Assembly: GCA_934658705.1 (NCBI GenBank)
Contig: CAKUHP010000023.1
Span: 1-20,765 of the forward strand
Direction: 5' to 3'
Source of the DNA: an uncultured Collinsella sp.
GTDB taxonomy: Bacteria; Actinomycetota; Coriobacteriia; Coriobacteriales; Coriobacteriaceae
Length of the DNA stretch: 20,765 nucleotides
How positions within the stretch are numbered: position 1 is the first letter of the stretch; the number at the start of each line of letters is the position of its first letter. Shown piece by piece: positions 7,920-15,041 of this stretch. A program made the position numbers and the translations under genes. The notes under the pieces are model-generated. The model was given only the letters and a program-made list of their open reading frames with translations. It had not been told where the DNA came from and did no database searches.

Positions 7920-8780
7920 ATGAAAACCGATATGTCTCGTCGTCAGTTTGTTGGTCTAGCCGGATCGCTCGCCGCGGTGCTCGGCCTTGGCCTGGTCGGC
8001 TGTGGTGGCGGTGCCGACAAGGGCTCCGCGGCTGGCTCTGCCGCAGCTAAGGACGTAAAGGGCGCCGCCGAGTCCAAGAAGCTCGTCGTCGGCTTTGACA
8101 AGTCCTATCCTCCGTACGGTTTTGTGGGCGACGACGGTGAGTACACCGGTTTTGACCTTGATCTTGCCAAGGCCGTTGCCGACAAGCAGGGCTGGGATGT
8201 CGACTACGAGGCCATCGACTGGGATGCCAAGGACACACTGCTCAACTCGGGCGCCATCAACTGCATCTGGAACGGCTTTACCATGGAGGGTCGCGAGGAC
8301 GACTACACGTTCTCCGAGCCGTATATGCTCAACGAGCAGGTGCTGGTGGTCAAGAAGGACGCGGGCATCAAGAGCTGGGACGATCTTGCCGGCAAGACCG
8401 TGATTACCCAGACTGACTCCGCCGCACAGGACGTGCTCGAGGGCGATCAGAAGGATCTGGCCGCGACGTTTGCCACGCTCGATACCATCGGCGAGTACAA
8501 CACGGCCTTTATGCAGCTCGAGAGCGGCGCGGTCGACGCCGTGGCTTGCGACCTTTCGATTGCTCAGTATCAGCTTGCCGCCAAGCCCGATGCCTATACG
8601 CAGCTTGATAAGTCGCTGTCCAGCGAGCACTACGCCGTCGGCTTTAAGAAGGGCGACACCAAGTCGGCCGATGCCGTGACTGAGTCGCTCAAGGCACTCT
8701 ACGAGGACGGCACGGTCAAGGACCTGTGCGATAAGTACGCGGATTACGGTTTGTCCTTCGATAATTGGGTGCTCAAGTAA
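7920..8780 (+). CDS. amino-acid ABC transporter substrate-binding lipoprotein
   Basis: Extracytoplasmic solute receptor of the SBP_bac_3 family (polar amino acids), expected to be lipid-anchored and to deliver its ligand to the permease encoded next. The 286-residue precursor starts with SRRQF (6-10), a hydrophobic segment and a lipobox LVGC with C28 as the acylated residue. The twin arginine suggests possible Tat export. Family features are the YPPYGFVGDDGEYTGFDLDLAKAVA stretch after about residue 60 (split here as YPPYGF and YTGFDLDLAKAVA) and the alternating D/E-rich ligand lobe with the SGAVDAVACDLSIAQY segment. The start at 7920 is supported by AAGGGGG six to seven bases upstream; a second ATG at 7932 would be too close to it. 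The next gene overlaps its stop. Cystine, glutamine or another polar amino acid are possible ligands. Confidence 0.93.
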   Translation: MKTDMSRRQFVGLAGSLAAVLGLGLVGCGGGADKGSAAGSAAAKDVKGAAESKKLVVGFDKSYPPYGFVGDDGEYTGFDLDLAKAVADKQGWDVDYEAIDWDAKDTLLNSGAINCIWNGFTMEGREDDYTFSEPYMLNEQVLVVKKDAGIKSWDDLAGKTVITQTDSAAQDVLEGDQKDLAATFATLDTIGEYNTAFMQLESGAVDAVACDLSIAQYQLAAKPDAYTQLDKSLSSEHYAVGFKKGDTKSADAVTESLKALYEDGTVKDLCDKYADYGLSFDNWVLK

Positions 8781-9433
8781 TGTCTATCCAAGTCATGATG
8801 CAGATGCTTGGCCAGGGGTTCTTGGTCAGCTTGCAACTGTTTGTGCTGACGTTGCTGGGGTCGATTCCGCTGGGAATCCCCGTGGCGTTTATGCGCATGA
8901 GCAAAATTGCGCCGCTTCGCTGGATTGCGCGCATCTATATCTCGGTCATGCGCGGCACGCCGCTCATGCTGCAGATGTTTGCCATCTACTTTGCCCCGTA
9001 TTACGTGTTTGGGATCTCGCTCACGCCCGATTCCAAATGGACGGCGTGCGTCGTGGCGTTCATCATTAACTATGCCGGTTACTTCGCCGAGATCTATCGC
9101 TCGGGCCTGCAGTCCATTCCGCGCGGTCAATACGAGGCCGCCGAGGTGCTGGGCTATTCGCGCATGCAGACGTTTCTGTATATCGTGATGCCGCAGGTCG
9201 CCAAGCGCATTTTGCCGGCGATGGGCAACGAGATCATCACGCTGGTCAAGGACACGTCGCTGGCGTTCGCCATCGGCGTGGGCGAGATGTTCTCGACGGC
9301 CAAGGCGCTGGTTGCTTCACAGGTGAGCATGGTGCCGTTTGCAATCGCGGCGCTGATTTACTGGGTCTTTAACTTCGTCGTCGAGATGTTGCTGGGCGCC
9401 GCCGAGAAAAAATTGGATTACTACCATGACTAA
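8780..9433 (+). CDS. amino-acid ABC transporter permease
   Basis: Integral membrane channel subunit of the HisM/GlnP type. The 217-residue protein shows four or five hydrophobic segments, starting near residues 11-37, and the EAA coupling loop YEAAEVLGYSRMQTFLYIVMP at 118-138 (key residues E119, A120, A121, G125) that docks on the ATPase. Also seen are RGTPLMLQ (58-65) and KDTSLAFAIG (157-166), both usual in this family. The ATG at 8780 overlaps the stop of the preceding gene (TAATG), indicating translational coupling; upstream TTG codons would run into that gene. Single permease genes of this kind form homodimers. Confidence 0.93.
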   Translation: MSIQVMMQMLGQGFLVSLQLFVLTLLGSIPLGIPVAFMRMSKIAPLRWIARIYISVMRGTPLMLQMFAIYFAPYYVFGISLTPDSKWTACVVAFIINYAGYFAEIYRSGLQSIPRGQYEAAEVLGYSRMQTFLYIVMPQVAKRILPAMGNEIITLVKDTSLAFAIGVGEMFSTAKALVASQVSMVPFAIAALIYWVFNFVVEMLLGAAEKKLDYYHD

Positions 9434-10190
9434 TTCAGTGATGAAAATCGAAAGCGCGCGTAAGGCGTTTGGCGGCAATGAGGTGCTTAAGGATATCTCG
9501 CTCGAGGTGAAGCGCGGCGAGGTCGTGGCGATTATCGGACCTTCGGGCGGCGGTAAGTCGACGCTGCTGCGCTGCGCCACGCTGCTCGAGACACTCGATG
9601 GCGGCTCGCTTTCGTTTGGCGACCTTGCCGTCGCGACGGATGCGGGGCCGGGCGCGGTCTATGCGAAGGGCGATGTGCCCAAGCAGGCGCGCTCGCGGTT
9701 TGGCCTGGTGTTTCAGAACTACAATTTGTTCCCGCACTACACCGTGATGAAAAATATAACCGACGCGCCGATTCGCGTGCTCAAGCGCCCGCGCGAGCAG
9801 GCGGAAGCCCGTGCACGCGAGCTGATTGCGCAGATGGGGCTTACGGGCAATGAGAACAAGGTGCCCTGCGAGCTTTCGGGCGGTCAGCAGCAGCGTGTGA
9901 GTATTGCCCGCGCCCTGGCACTCGATCCGGAAATCCTGTTTTTTGACGAGCCGACCTCGGCGCTCGATCCCGAGCTGACGGCCGAGGTGCTGCGCGTCAT
10001 TAAGGACCTCGCCGCGCAGAATATGACGATGGTGATCGTGACGCACGCAATGCAGTTTGCGCGCGATGTTGCCGATCGCGTGGTCTTTATGGACGGCGGG
10101 CGCATTGTCGAGGAGGGCTCTGCCGAGCAGGTTATCGACCATCCGCGCGAGCAGCGCACACGCGAGTTCTTGAGCCGTATCGAGGGATAG
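9426..10190 (+). CDS. amino-acid ABC transporter ATP-binding protein
   Basis: Cytoplasmic ATPase that powers the importer. In 254 residues it has Walker A GPSGGGKST (38-46), Q-loop FQNYNLFPH (Q97), signature LSGGQQQR (150-157), Walker B ILFFDEP (170-176) with D-loop SALDPE, and the switch histidine in VTHAMQFARD. Between Walker A and the Q-loop there is an extension (about 62-90, containing DAGPGAVYAKGDVPKQARSR) longer than in GlnQ or HisP, probably a surface loop. The start overlaps the end of the permease gene by eight bases, so all three genes form one tightly coupled operon ended by the terminator at 10225. The ribosome-binding site is poor, as expected for coupled translation; an ATG at 9441 is an alternative. 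Confidence 0.94.
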   Translation: MTNSVMKIESARKAFGGNEVLKDISLEVKRGEVVAIIGPSGGGKSTLLRCATLLETLDGGSLSFGDLAVATDAGPGAVYAKGDVPKQARSRFGLVFQNYNLFPHYTVMKNITDAPIRVLKRPREQAEARARELIAQMGLTGNENKVPCELSGGQQQRVSIARALALDPEILFFDEPTSALDPELTAEVLRVIKDLAAQNMTMVIVTHAMQFARDVADRVVFMDGGRIVEEGSAEQVIDHPREQRTREFLSRIEG

Positions 10191-10224
10191 ACTCAGCTAT
10201 TTACTCAACTGTTTATTGAGGTGA

Positions 10225-10264
10225 AGCCGCCGCGGGCCTTATGGTCTGTGGCGGTTATTTATTT
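10225..10264 (+). terminator. terminator of the ABC importer operon
   Basis: CCGCCGCGGGCC (10227-10238), loop TTAT, GGTCTGTGGCGG (10243-10254): all 12 positions pair if T-G pairs are allowed, followed by TTATTTATTT. Confidence 0.75.
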
Positions 10265-10295
10265 GCTTCGGCGGGGCTCAATAATTGCCTTGCAT

Positions 10296-10374
10296 ACCCG
10301 TCCCTTCCTCTCGCCGTCTGTATCCATACGCGTGCCGAAAGGTGTGCATGGATGTGCGACTGCAAGGGTAGGGT
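10296..10374 (+). ncRNA. candidate structured leader RNA of the EF-G-like gene
   Basis: Within the 310-base gene-less stretch before the EF-G-like gene, ACCCGTCCCTT (10296-10306) pairs with AAGGGTAGGGT (10364-10374), broken by a 2-base internal loop. Inside lies a long hairpin, 10316-10360: GTCTGTATCCAT, a 2-base bulge, GCGTGCC, a GAAA tetraloop, GGTGTGC, ATGGAT and GTG-C-GAC, about 19 pairs including T-G pairs. Further down, GTCGGC/GCCGAC (10401-10418) lies within GGAGGGT/ACTCTCC (about 10392-10455). This could be a cis-regulatory leader or an attenuator-type structure. I cannot match it to a known riboswitch by eye. The call rests only on pairing seen in one sequence. Confidence 0.35.
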
Positions 10375-10500
10375 GGTGGCATAGGACATTTGGAGGGTGA
10401 GTCGGCTCGGTTGCCGACCATGCTGCTCCCGGGACGGCACCGACCGCGAACTCTCCCCGTTGGCGTCGCGCATCGCGCGCGACCCTGCAAGGAGGTCATC

Positions 10501-12576
10501 ATGGGTGCTCCCAAGACCGGCAACGTAAGGAACGTGGTGCTCGTAGGCCAAGGCGGGGTGGGCAAGACTTCACTCGCCGAGGCCATGCTCCACCTTTCCG
10601 GCAAGACCGCCCGCCTGGGCGGCCACGATGGCACCAAGCCCACGCTCGACTACGACCCCGAAGAGGTCAAGCGCTCATTTTCCATCTCGACGACCATTGC
10701 GCCGATTGACTGGAAGGGCGCCCGCATCAACGTGCTCGATGCCCCGTGCTACCCTGATTTTATCGGCGACGCCTTTGCGGCGATGAGCGTTTGTGAGACG
10801 GCGCTGTTCGTGGTCGACGCTGAGGCCGGCCCGCAGCCGACGACTGTCAAGCTTTGGTATGCCGCCGAGGACCTGCGCCTGGCGCGCGCGGTATTTGTGA
10901 ACCGCCTGTCGCGTCCCGAGGCCAGCTTTGCGACCACTATGGAGCTGCTGCAAGAGCGCTTTGGCACGCGCTTGGGCGCCGTGACCCTTCCCTGGGGCGA
11001 GGGCGAGGACTTTGACGGCATTATCGACCTGGTACGCATGAAGGCGCGCCACTGCAACGGCGCCGAGGCCGTTGAGTCGGAGATTCCCGAGGAGTATCGT
11101 GCCCAGGCCGAGGAGGCCCACGATCATCTGTGCGAGCTGGTGGCCGAGGCCGACGACGAGCTGATGATGAAGTACCTGGAAGGCGAGGAGACGCTGACGC
11201 AGGAGGAGCTTGAGGGCCTGTTGTCCAAGGCGATCGCCGAGCGCATCTTTGTGCCGGTCTTTGCGGGCGATTGCATTAAGGAGCAGGGCGTCAACTCGCT
11301 GATGGACGACATCGCCACGTACTTCCCGGCGCCGACCGATTACGGCGAGATGCCGCTCATCGACGGCGATTCGCTCAAGATCTCGAGCGACGACGACCGC
11401 CCGGTGGCGTTTGTGTTTAAGACGCTGGCCGATCCCCAGCAAGGCCGCATCAGCTTTATCAAGGTACTGACGGGTACGCTTGAGCCGGGTCTTGAGCTGG
11501 TCAACGCGCGTACCCGCAAGAGCGATCGCCTGGCTCACCTGTACGTGATGTGCGGTCGCGATATGACCGAGGTCGGCCACGCCTATGCCGGCGATATTAT
11601 CGTCGCGCCCAAGCTGGCAGCCGAGACGGGCGATACGCTTTCCATTACCGGTAAGGTCGAGGCGGCTGCATTCAAGTTCCCCAACTCGCAGTACCGCATT
11701 GCTATCGAGGCCGAGAACCGCGGTGACGAGGAGAAGCTCTACACGTTTATCGAGAAGGCCTGCAAGGCCGATCCGACCATGAGCATCGACCGCGACGAGG
11801 AGACGGGCCAGACCATTATCTCGGCAGTAGGCGAGGCGCAGGTTTCAGTGCTGCTCAACCGCCTGGAGGACCGCACCAAGGTCGCGGCCAAGAGCGTGCC
11901 GATCCGCATTCCGTATCGTGAGACCATTCGCCGCACGGCGAGCGCCCAGGGCCGTCACAAGAAGCAGACCGGTGGTGCCGGTCAGTACGGCGACTGCTGG
12001 CTGCGCGTGGAGCCGCTTATTGGGCCCGACGGCACGAGCGACGGCTATGAGTTTGTTGACGAGGTCGTGGGCGGACGCATTCCGCGCTCGCTCATCCCCG
12101 CTGTGGACAAGGGCGTCCAGGAGACCATGAAGGACGGCATTATCGCCGGTTATCCGCTCACGGGCATTCGCGTTGCGGTGTACGACGGTTCGTATCACAG
12201 CGTCGACTCCAACGAGATGGCGTTCCGCGCGGCGGCTCGCATTGGCCTGCGCAAGGCGTGCGCCGATGCCGACCCGGTGGTGCTGGAGCCCATCGAGGAG
12301 ATCACCGTGACCATTCCCGAGAGCTACGCCGGCGCCGTGATGGGCGACATCTCGGCCTCGCGCGGTCGCGTGACGGGCATGGAGACCGATGAGCGCGGCG
12401 ACACCGTGGTCATCGCCCAGGCGCCGCTTGCCGAGCTGACGGATTACTCGACGCGCCTGCGCTCCATCACGCGCGGCACGGGCGACTTTACCATGAAGCC
12501 CGCCGGCTACGAGCAGGTTCCCTATGACGTTCAGGCCAAGCTGGTCGAGCGCTATGAGGAGGGCCGCGCTAAGTAG
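10501..12576 (+). CDS. EF-G-like translational GTPase paralogue with degenerate G3 and G4 motifs
   Basis: A 691-residue protein with full-length EF-G architecture: G domain, domain II, then domains III-V (IAEAEN..., AQGRHKKQTGGAGQYGDCW, RGDTVVIAQAPLAEL). The domain IV and V region is well conserved. It belongs with the EF-G2 or EF-G-like paralogues. The P-loop is intact, GQGGVGKT (16-23). The G3 box reads D80-A-P-C83-Y84 instead of DTPGH, losing the glycine and the catalytic histidine. The G4 box reads N134-R-L-S137 instead of NKxD, losing the aspartate that selects guanine. GTP hydrolysis or nucleotide choice may therefore differ from EF-G, and this is probably not the main elongation factor. 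The start is fixed by AAGGAGGT (10489-10496); an open extension up to 10390 is rejected. It is monocistronic and ends with two terminators. Confidence 0.9.
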   Translation: MGAPKTGNVRNVVLVGQGGVGKTSLAEAMLHLSGKTARLGGHDGTKPTLDYDPEEVKRSFSISTTIAPIDWKGARINVLDAPCYPDFIGDAFAAMSVCETALFVVDAEAGPQPTTVKLWYAAEDLRLARAVFVNRLSRPEASFATTMELLQERFGTRLGAVTLPWGEGEDFDGIIDLVRMKARHCNGAEAVESEIPEEYRAQAEEAHDHLCELVAEADDELMMKYLEGEETLTQEELEGLLSKAIAERIFVPVFAGDCIKEQGVNSLMDDIATYFPAPTDYGEMPLIDGDSLKISSDDDRPVAFVFKTLADPQQGRISFIKVLTGTLEPGLELVNARTRKSDRLAHLYVMCGRDMTEVGHAYAGDIIVAPKLAAETGDTLSITGKVEAAAFKFPNSQYRIAIEAENRGDEEKLYTFIEKACKADPTMSIDRDEETGQTIISAVGEAQVSVLLNRLEDRTKVAAKSVPIRIPYRETIRRTASAQGRHKKQTGGAGQYGDCWLRVEPLIGPDGTSDGYEFVDEVVGGRIPRSLIPAVDKGVQETMKDGIIAGYPLTGIRVAVYDGSYHSVDSNEMAFRAAARIGLRKACADADPVVLEPIEEITVTIPESYAGAVMGDISASRGRVTGMETDERGDTVVIAQAPLAELTDYSTRLRSITRGTGDFTMKPAGYEQVPYDVQAKLVERYEEGRAK

Positions 12577-12610
12577 CAAGTGGTCCTGCGTATAACATGT
12601 CCGCTGGTAG

Positions 12611-12645
12611 AAAGACCGCCCCGGCTATGTGCTGAGACGGTCTTT
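12611..12645. terminator. terminator after the EF-G-like gene (first hairpin)
   Basis: AAAGACCG (12611-12618) with CGGTCTTT (12638-12645), plus an inner CGGC/GCTG pairing, followed by T then GATC. On the minus strand it also reads out into TTTCT, so it could serve the convergent nuclease gene. Confidence 0.65.
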
Positions 12646-12682
12646 TGATCCGCATGCGACGGAAGGATTGCGGATCATTTTT
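12646..12682 (+). terminator. terminator after the EF-G-like gene (second hairpin)
   Basis: TGATCCGCA (12646-12654) and TGCGGATCA (12669-12677) form a perfect 9-bp stem followed by T5. It directly adjoins the first hairpin. Confidence 0.8.
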
Positions 12683-12714
12683 GGCTTTGGGATGATGCGG
12701 CGGCGCGGTCGGCC

Positions 12715-13698
12715 CTAGTCTCCCGATGCCTGGTTGCGGCCGGTGGCATAGTCGATCTGCACGTGCGGCTGCAGGTTGTAGCAGTACACGTGGAAGCACA
12801 GGGTCTTGCCATGGTCCTCGACCGATTGGGCCTCCAGACGAACGCCGCGACAGACGAGTTCCTCTTCGTTGTACATGGGGGTGACGCGGTAGAGCACGTG
12901 GTTGCCCGTGTCGCGAATGTAGTCGAGGATCTGCTCCTCAAAAGGCAACATGCCCGTCTCGTTGAGATAGCGTGTGCCGGTGAGGAGATTCTTGCGGTTG
13001 GCGTTTTCGCCACAGAGCGACCATGCGATGAGGTGGCAGCGGTTGTAGAGGCTCTGGCCAGGGATGAAGTCATATCGCTGCTGGTGCCAGCCGGCAGGAT
13101 GGATACGTGAGATATCGCCGCGCTTTCCCTGTCCGAGCGACTCGGGGCCTACGCAGGCGAGCGCCTTGCGGGTGCGACCCAGGCTATCGAGCTTGGAGAA
13201 TTTCTTAAAGCAACCTTCTTCGGCGGCGCGCTCGTATTCGTCGAGCGTGAACGACGGCATACCCAGCGGGTGGGTGCTATCGGCGCGAAGGGCAACGTAG
13301 GGATTGCCCGCGTAGTCGGGGATGCTGCTGAGGTATACGCCTCGGGCACGGTTGAGGTCGGGGTTTTCGACCTCGTCGATGGGGGTGGCGGAGCTATCCG
13401 AGTCGGTGTCGCTGCCGGTGTCGGTTGTGGTGGCCTCGGAGCCATCGCCGGCGTTCGGGCTGCCTTCGGAGTCCGCGGAGCTTGCCGTTCCCGATTCGAG
13501 TCGGGCGACCAGGTCCGCCTCGTCGTCGGTGCGACTGGGGTTCTCGCTTTGCTTCTCGGCCAGTGCTGCCGCCTGCTCATCGCTCTGTGGCGAGAGCAAT
13601 TTGGGCGCCCCGTCAATCGAGCCCGTGAACAGCGCAAACCCCAGCACCACGGCAGTGCCGATGGAAAGTACTTGCTTGTAGGCGGACTTGCGGGACAT
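12715..13698 (-). CDS. secreted or membrane-anchored DNA/RNA non-specific endonuclease
   Basis: A 327-residue protein with an N-terminal hydrophobic segment (about 9-27, after SRKSAYK) acting as a signal peptide or anchor. A low-complexity S/T/D/E-rich linker follows (about 68-112), then a nuclease domain of the beta-beta-alpha metal type, like streptococcal extracellular DNases and EndA. The active-site region reads YNRCHLIAWSLCGENANRKN (key residues H222 as general base and N237 as metal ligand); the GMLPFE and GNHVLYRVTP stretches are typical of the Firmicutes group. The classic DRGH is NRCH here. The ATG at 13698 has AGGAG six bases upstream; a longer frame to 13815 lacks support. The likely role is extracellular nucleic-acid digestion for nutrition or competition. 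The convergent neighbour is the EF-G-like gene, with no functional link seen. Confidence 0.9.
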   Translation of the reverse strand: MSRKSAYKQVLSIGTAVVLGFALFTGSIDGAPKLLSPQSDEQAAALAEKQSENPSRTDDEADLVARLESGTASSADSEGSPNAGDGSEATTTDTGSDTDSDSSATPIDEVENPDLNRARGVYLSSIPDYAGNPYVALRADSTHPLGMPSFTLDEYERAAEEGCFKKFSKLDSLGRTRKALACVGPESLGQGKRGDISRIHPAGWHQQRYDFIPGQSLYNRCHLIAWSLCGENANRKNLLTGTRYLNETGMLPFEEQILDYIRDTGNHVLYRVTPMYNEEELVCRGVRLEAQSVEDHGKTLCFHVYCYNLQPHVQIDYATGRNQASGD

Positions 13699-13700
13699 GA

Positions 13701-13745
13701 CGGCTCCTGGATTGCGGTTGGAATGTACCAGTCTAGCAGGAGCCG
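13701..13745 (-). promoter_or_regulatory. inverted repeat that could hide the nuclease ribosome-binding site
   Basis: CGGCTCCTG (13701-13709) and CAGGAGCCG (13737-13745) are perfect 9-bp complements with a 27-base loop. On the minus strand the downstream arm contains the AGGAG of the nuclease gene. If transcription starts above 13745, the mRNA could fold so that the site is blocked. Confidence 0.4.
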
Positions 13746-13754
13746 GTGCGGGTC

Positions 13755-13766
13755 GTTCTATCGAAC
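13755..13766. promoter_or_regulatory. GTTC-TATC-GAAC inverted repeat upstream of the nuclease gene
   Basis: A 12-bp dyad 57 bases upstream of the nuclease start. The half-sites are in the reverse order of the GAAC-N4-GTTC LexA box, so it is not called an SOS box. A similar GTTC-TAAC-GAAC (inside CCGTTC-TAAC-GAACGG, 15848-15863) lies between the HAD terminators. Confidence 0.25.
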
Positions 13767-13814
13767 AAATACTTAAGAATTGGGACAGCACTCCTGATTG
13801 CTTTGTCTCATACA

Positions 13815-13883
13815 AACTTGCGGTGGAATAGTTCCTGTTTTGGCCTCAAAAGCCGGCAAACAGGAACTATTTCACCGCAAGTT
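13815..13883. repeat. 69-bp near-perfect palindromic element
   Basis: Arms of 26 bases (13815-13840 and 13858-13883) match with a single difference, and the 17-base centre contains GGC-CTCAAAA-GCC, extending the fold. The outer ends are AACTTGCGG...CCGCAAGTT. No T-run follows, no reading frame is present and it lies upstream of the nuclease gene, so it looks like a dispersed palindrome and not a terminator. It is one of three palindromes filling the 371-base gap 13699-14069. Confidence 0.85.
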
Positions 13884-13929
13884 AGGTCAGCGACAATTGG
13901 CGTAGTTCAGGTTGAGCATAAGTGAGCGA

Positions 13930-14029
13930 GCAGGTTCCGGGTGCGGCAAGGTGACGTGAAACAAGCGGGCGCTGACCTTTTGGTCGCGCCCGTGAAGTTG
14001 AGCGTCAGATTGCCGTGCCCGGAACCTGC
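13930..14029. repeat. 100-bp imperfect palindromic element
   Basis: The 48-base arms 13930-13977 and 13982-14029 pair over most of their length. The outer GCAGGTTCCGGG/CCCGGAACCTGC is perfect, then CGGCAA/TTGCCG, TGACG/CGTCA and GGGCGC/GCGCCC are interrupted by small mismatched patches, around a TTTT tip. Pairing is kept on both sides of the mismatches. This fits an ageing mobile palindrome or a long structured RNA. There is no T-run, and a 63-codon reading frame across it is not credible. Confidence 0.75.
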
Positions 14030-14042
14030 GCAGCGCCAAGCA

Positions 14043-14069
14043 GTTACGCCGTTTGTAAAACGGCGTAAC
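14043..14069. repeat. 12-bp perfect hairpin abutting the larE stop codon
   Basis: GTTACGCCGTTT (14043-14054), loop GTA, AAACGGCGTAAC (14058-14069), immediately next to the larE stop codon. On the minus strand no T-run follows (CTGCTTGG), so a terminator function is uncertain; 3'-end protection of the larE mRNA is possible. Confidence 0.7.
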
Positions 14070-14948
14070 CTAAAGGTTCATGTTGCCGTGGATGTAAGGG
14101 GTGACCTCAGGGGAGATATCGTTGCAGCCTAGACTGCGCAGGGCGGATTCGATGGCGGCAGGCAGCGGGGTCTTGCCTTCGGCATCGACTGCGGTGCCAC
14201 CGAGGACGGCCATTTTGGCGACATCGGACGGCGCTGCCTCGATATGCATACAGCCGCCAACCAGGCGCGCGCGGACCTGCGACAGGTCAAGATCGTGCAG
14301 GTAATCCTCGCAGGCGCGAATCAGGTCGACCTTCTCGCGCGTAAGCTCCTCGCCCGTGGGGACGCGCGTGGCGAGGCAAGCGCCGGCGGGCAGATTCCAA
14401 ACGGGATAGCCCCATGCGCGCAGCAGCTCGCGCTCCTCATTCTTAGTAAAGCCGACCTCCATAAGGGGCGAACGCACGCCGAGCTCTTCGGCAGCGCGCA
14501 TGCCGGGGCGGTAGTCGCCGCGGTCGCTCGCGTTGCTGCCGTCGATAACGGTGGGGAAGCCTAGCGATTTGGCATGGTTGACGATGGCGGTGAAGCCGGC
14601 ACGCTTGCAGTGATAGCAGCGGTCGGCGTCATTACAGGCAACCTGCGGAAGCTGGAGTTGGTCAACCGAAAGATTGAGCACCGGAAGCTTAAAATGCGGG
14701 CCCTCATTGGACTGTCCGTCAACGGATCGCTCAAACGAAGCCTGCTCGGGCGTGCCGATGAGCGGTGTGGTGAGATGGACGAGAAGGGTGTTAGCGGGCA
14801 TGATGCGGGAGCAAACGGCAGCCAAAAAGCTGCTGTCGACGCCGCCGGAAAAGCCGATGGCGACGCGTCCATATGCCAAAAGCAGCTCTTCGAGTGCTGC
14901 GAGTTTGTTCTGAAGCTCCTCTGCGGGTGCGGTGGTGTCTGAAAGCAT
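14070..14948 (-). CDS. larE: LarE-type ATP-dependent sulfur transferase (PP-loop)
   Basis: LarE inserts sulfur into pyridinium-3,5-bis-carboxylic acid mononucleotide during synthesis of the nickel-pincer cofactor of lactate racemase-type enzymes. The 292-residue protein has the PP-loop SGGVDSS (34-40) and the family motif GACLATRVP with C191, equivalent to the sulfur-donating cysteine of Lactiplantibacillus LarE. It also has a CYHC pair (C111, C114), so it resembles the three-cysteine LarE group proposed to hold a 4Fe-4S cluster that recycles sulfur, in place of the self-sacrificing type. The start has AAGGAA six bases upstream. larA, larB and larC are not in the window. The related NAD synthase and ExsB/QueC proteins lack this CLATR motif, so the LarE call is good; the cluster is inferred. 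Confidence 0.87.
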   Translation of the reverse strand: MLSDTTAPAEELQNKLAALEELLLAYGRVAIGFSGGVDSSFLAAVCSRIMPANTLLVHLTTPLIGTPEQASFERSVDGQSNEGPHFKLPVLNLSVDQLQLPQVACNDADRCYHCKRAGFTAIVNHAKSLGFPTVIDGSNASDRGDYRPGMRAAEELGVRSPLMEVGFTKNEERELLRAWGYPVWNLPAGACLATRVPTGEELTREKVDLIRACEDYLHDLDLSQVRARLVGGCMHIEAAPSDVAKMAVLGGTAVDAEGKTPLPAAIESALRSLGCNDISPEVTPYIHGNMNL

Positions 14949-15041
14949 GAAACGTTCCTTACAGTTAAAAGCTCGGAGGAAACTATAATCCTACCGGGCC
15001 GCTTGCCATAAGACTTCTATCTATGTAACGAAAGTGCAATA

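Noticed and set aside
10390..10500. N-terminal extension of the EF-G-like protein
   Set aside because: A perfect AAGGAGGT lies just before the ATG at 10501, and the extension has no family similarity.
13755..13766. SOS/LexA box before the nuclease gene
   Set aside because: The dyad is GTTC-N4-GAAC, the reverse order of the actinobacterial/Firmicutes GAAC-N4-GTTC box.
13699..13815. N-terminal extension of the nuclease
   Set aside because: AGGAG precedes the ATG at 13698, where a normal signal segment begins; the upstream part reads through a palindrome.
13896..13920. tRNA D-arm-like string (GTAGTTCAGGTTGAGCA)
   Set aside because: No acceptor stem, anticodon arm or T-arm at the required distances.
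13941..14132. 63-codon frame in the palindrome region after larE
   Set aside because: It overlaps the 100-bp palindrome and the end of larE and shows no ribosome-binding site.
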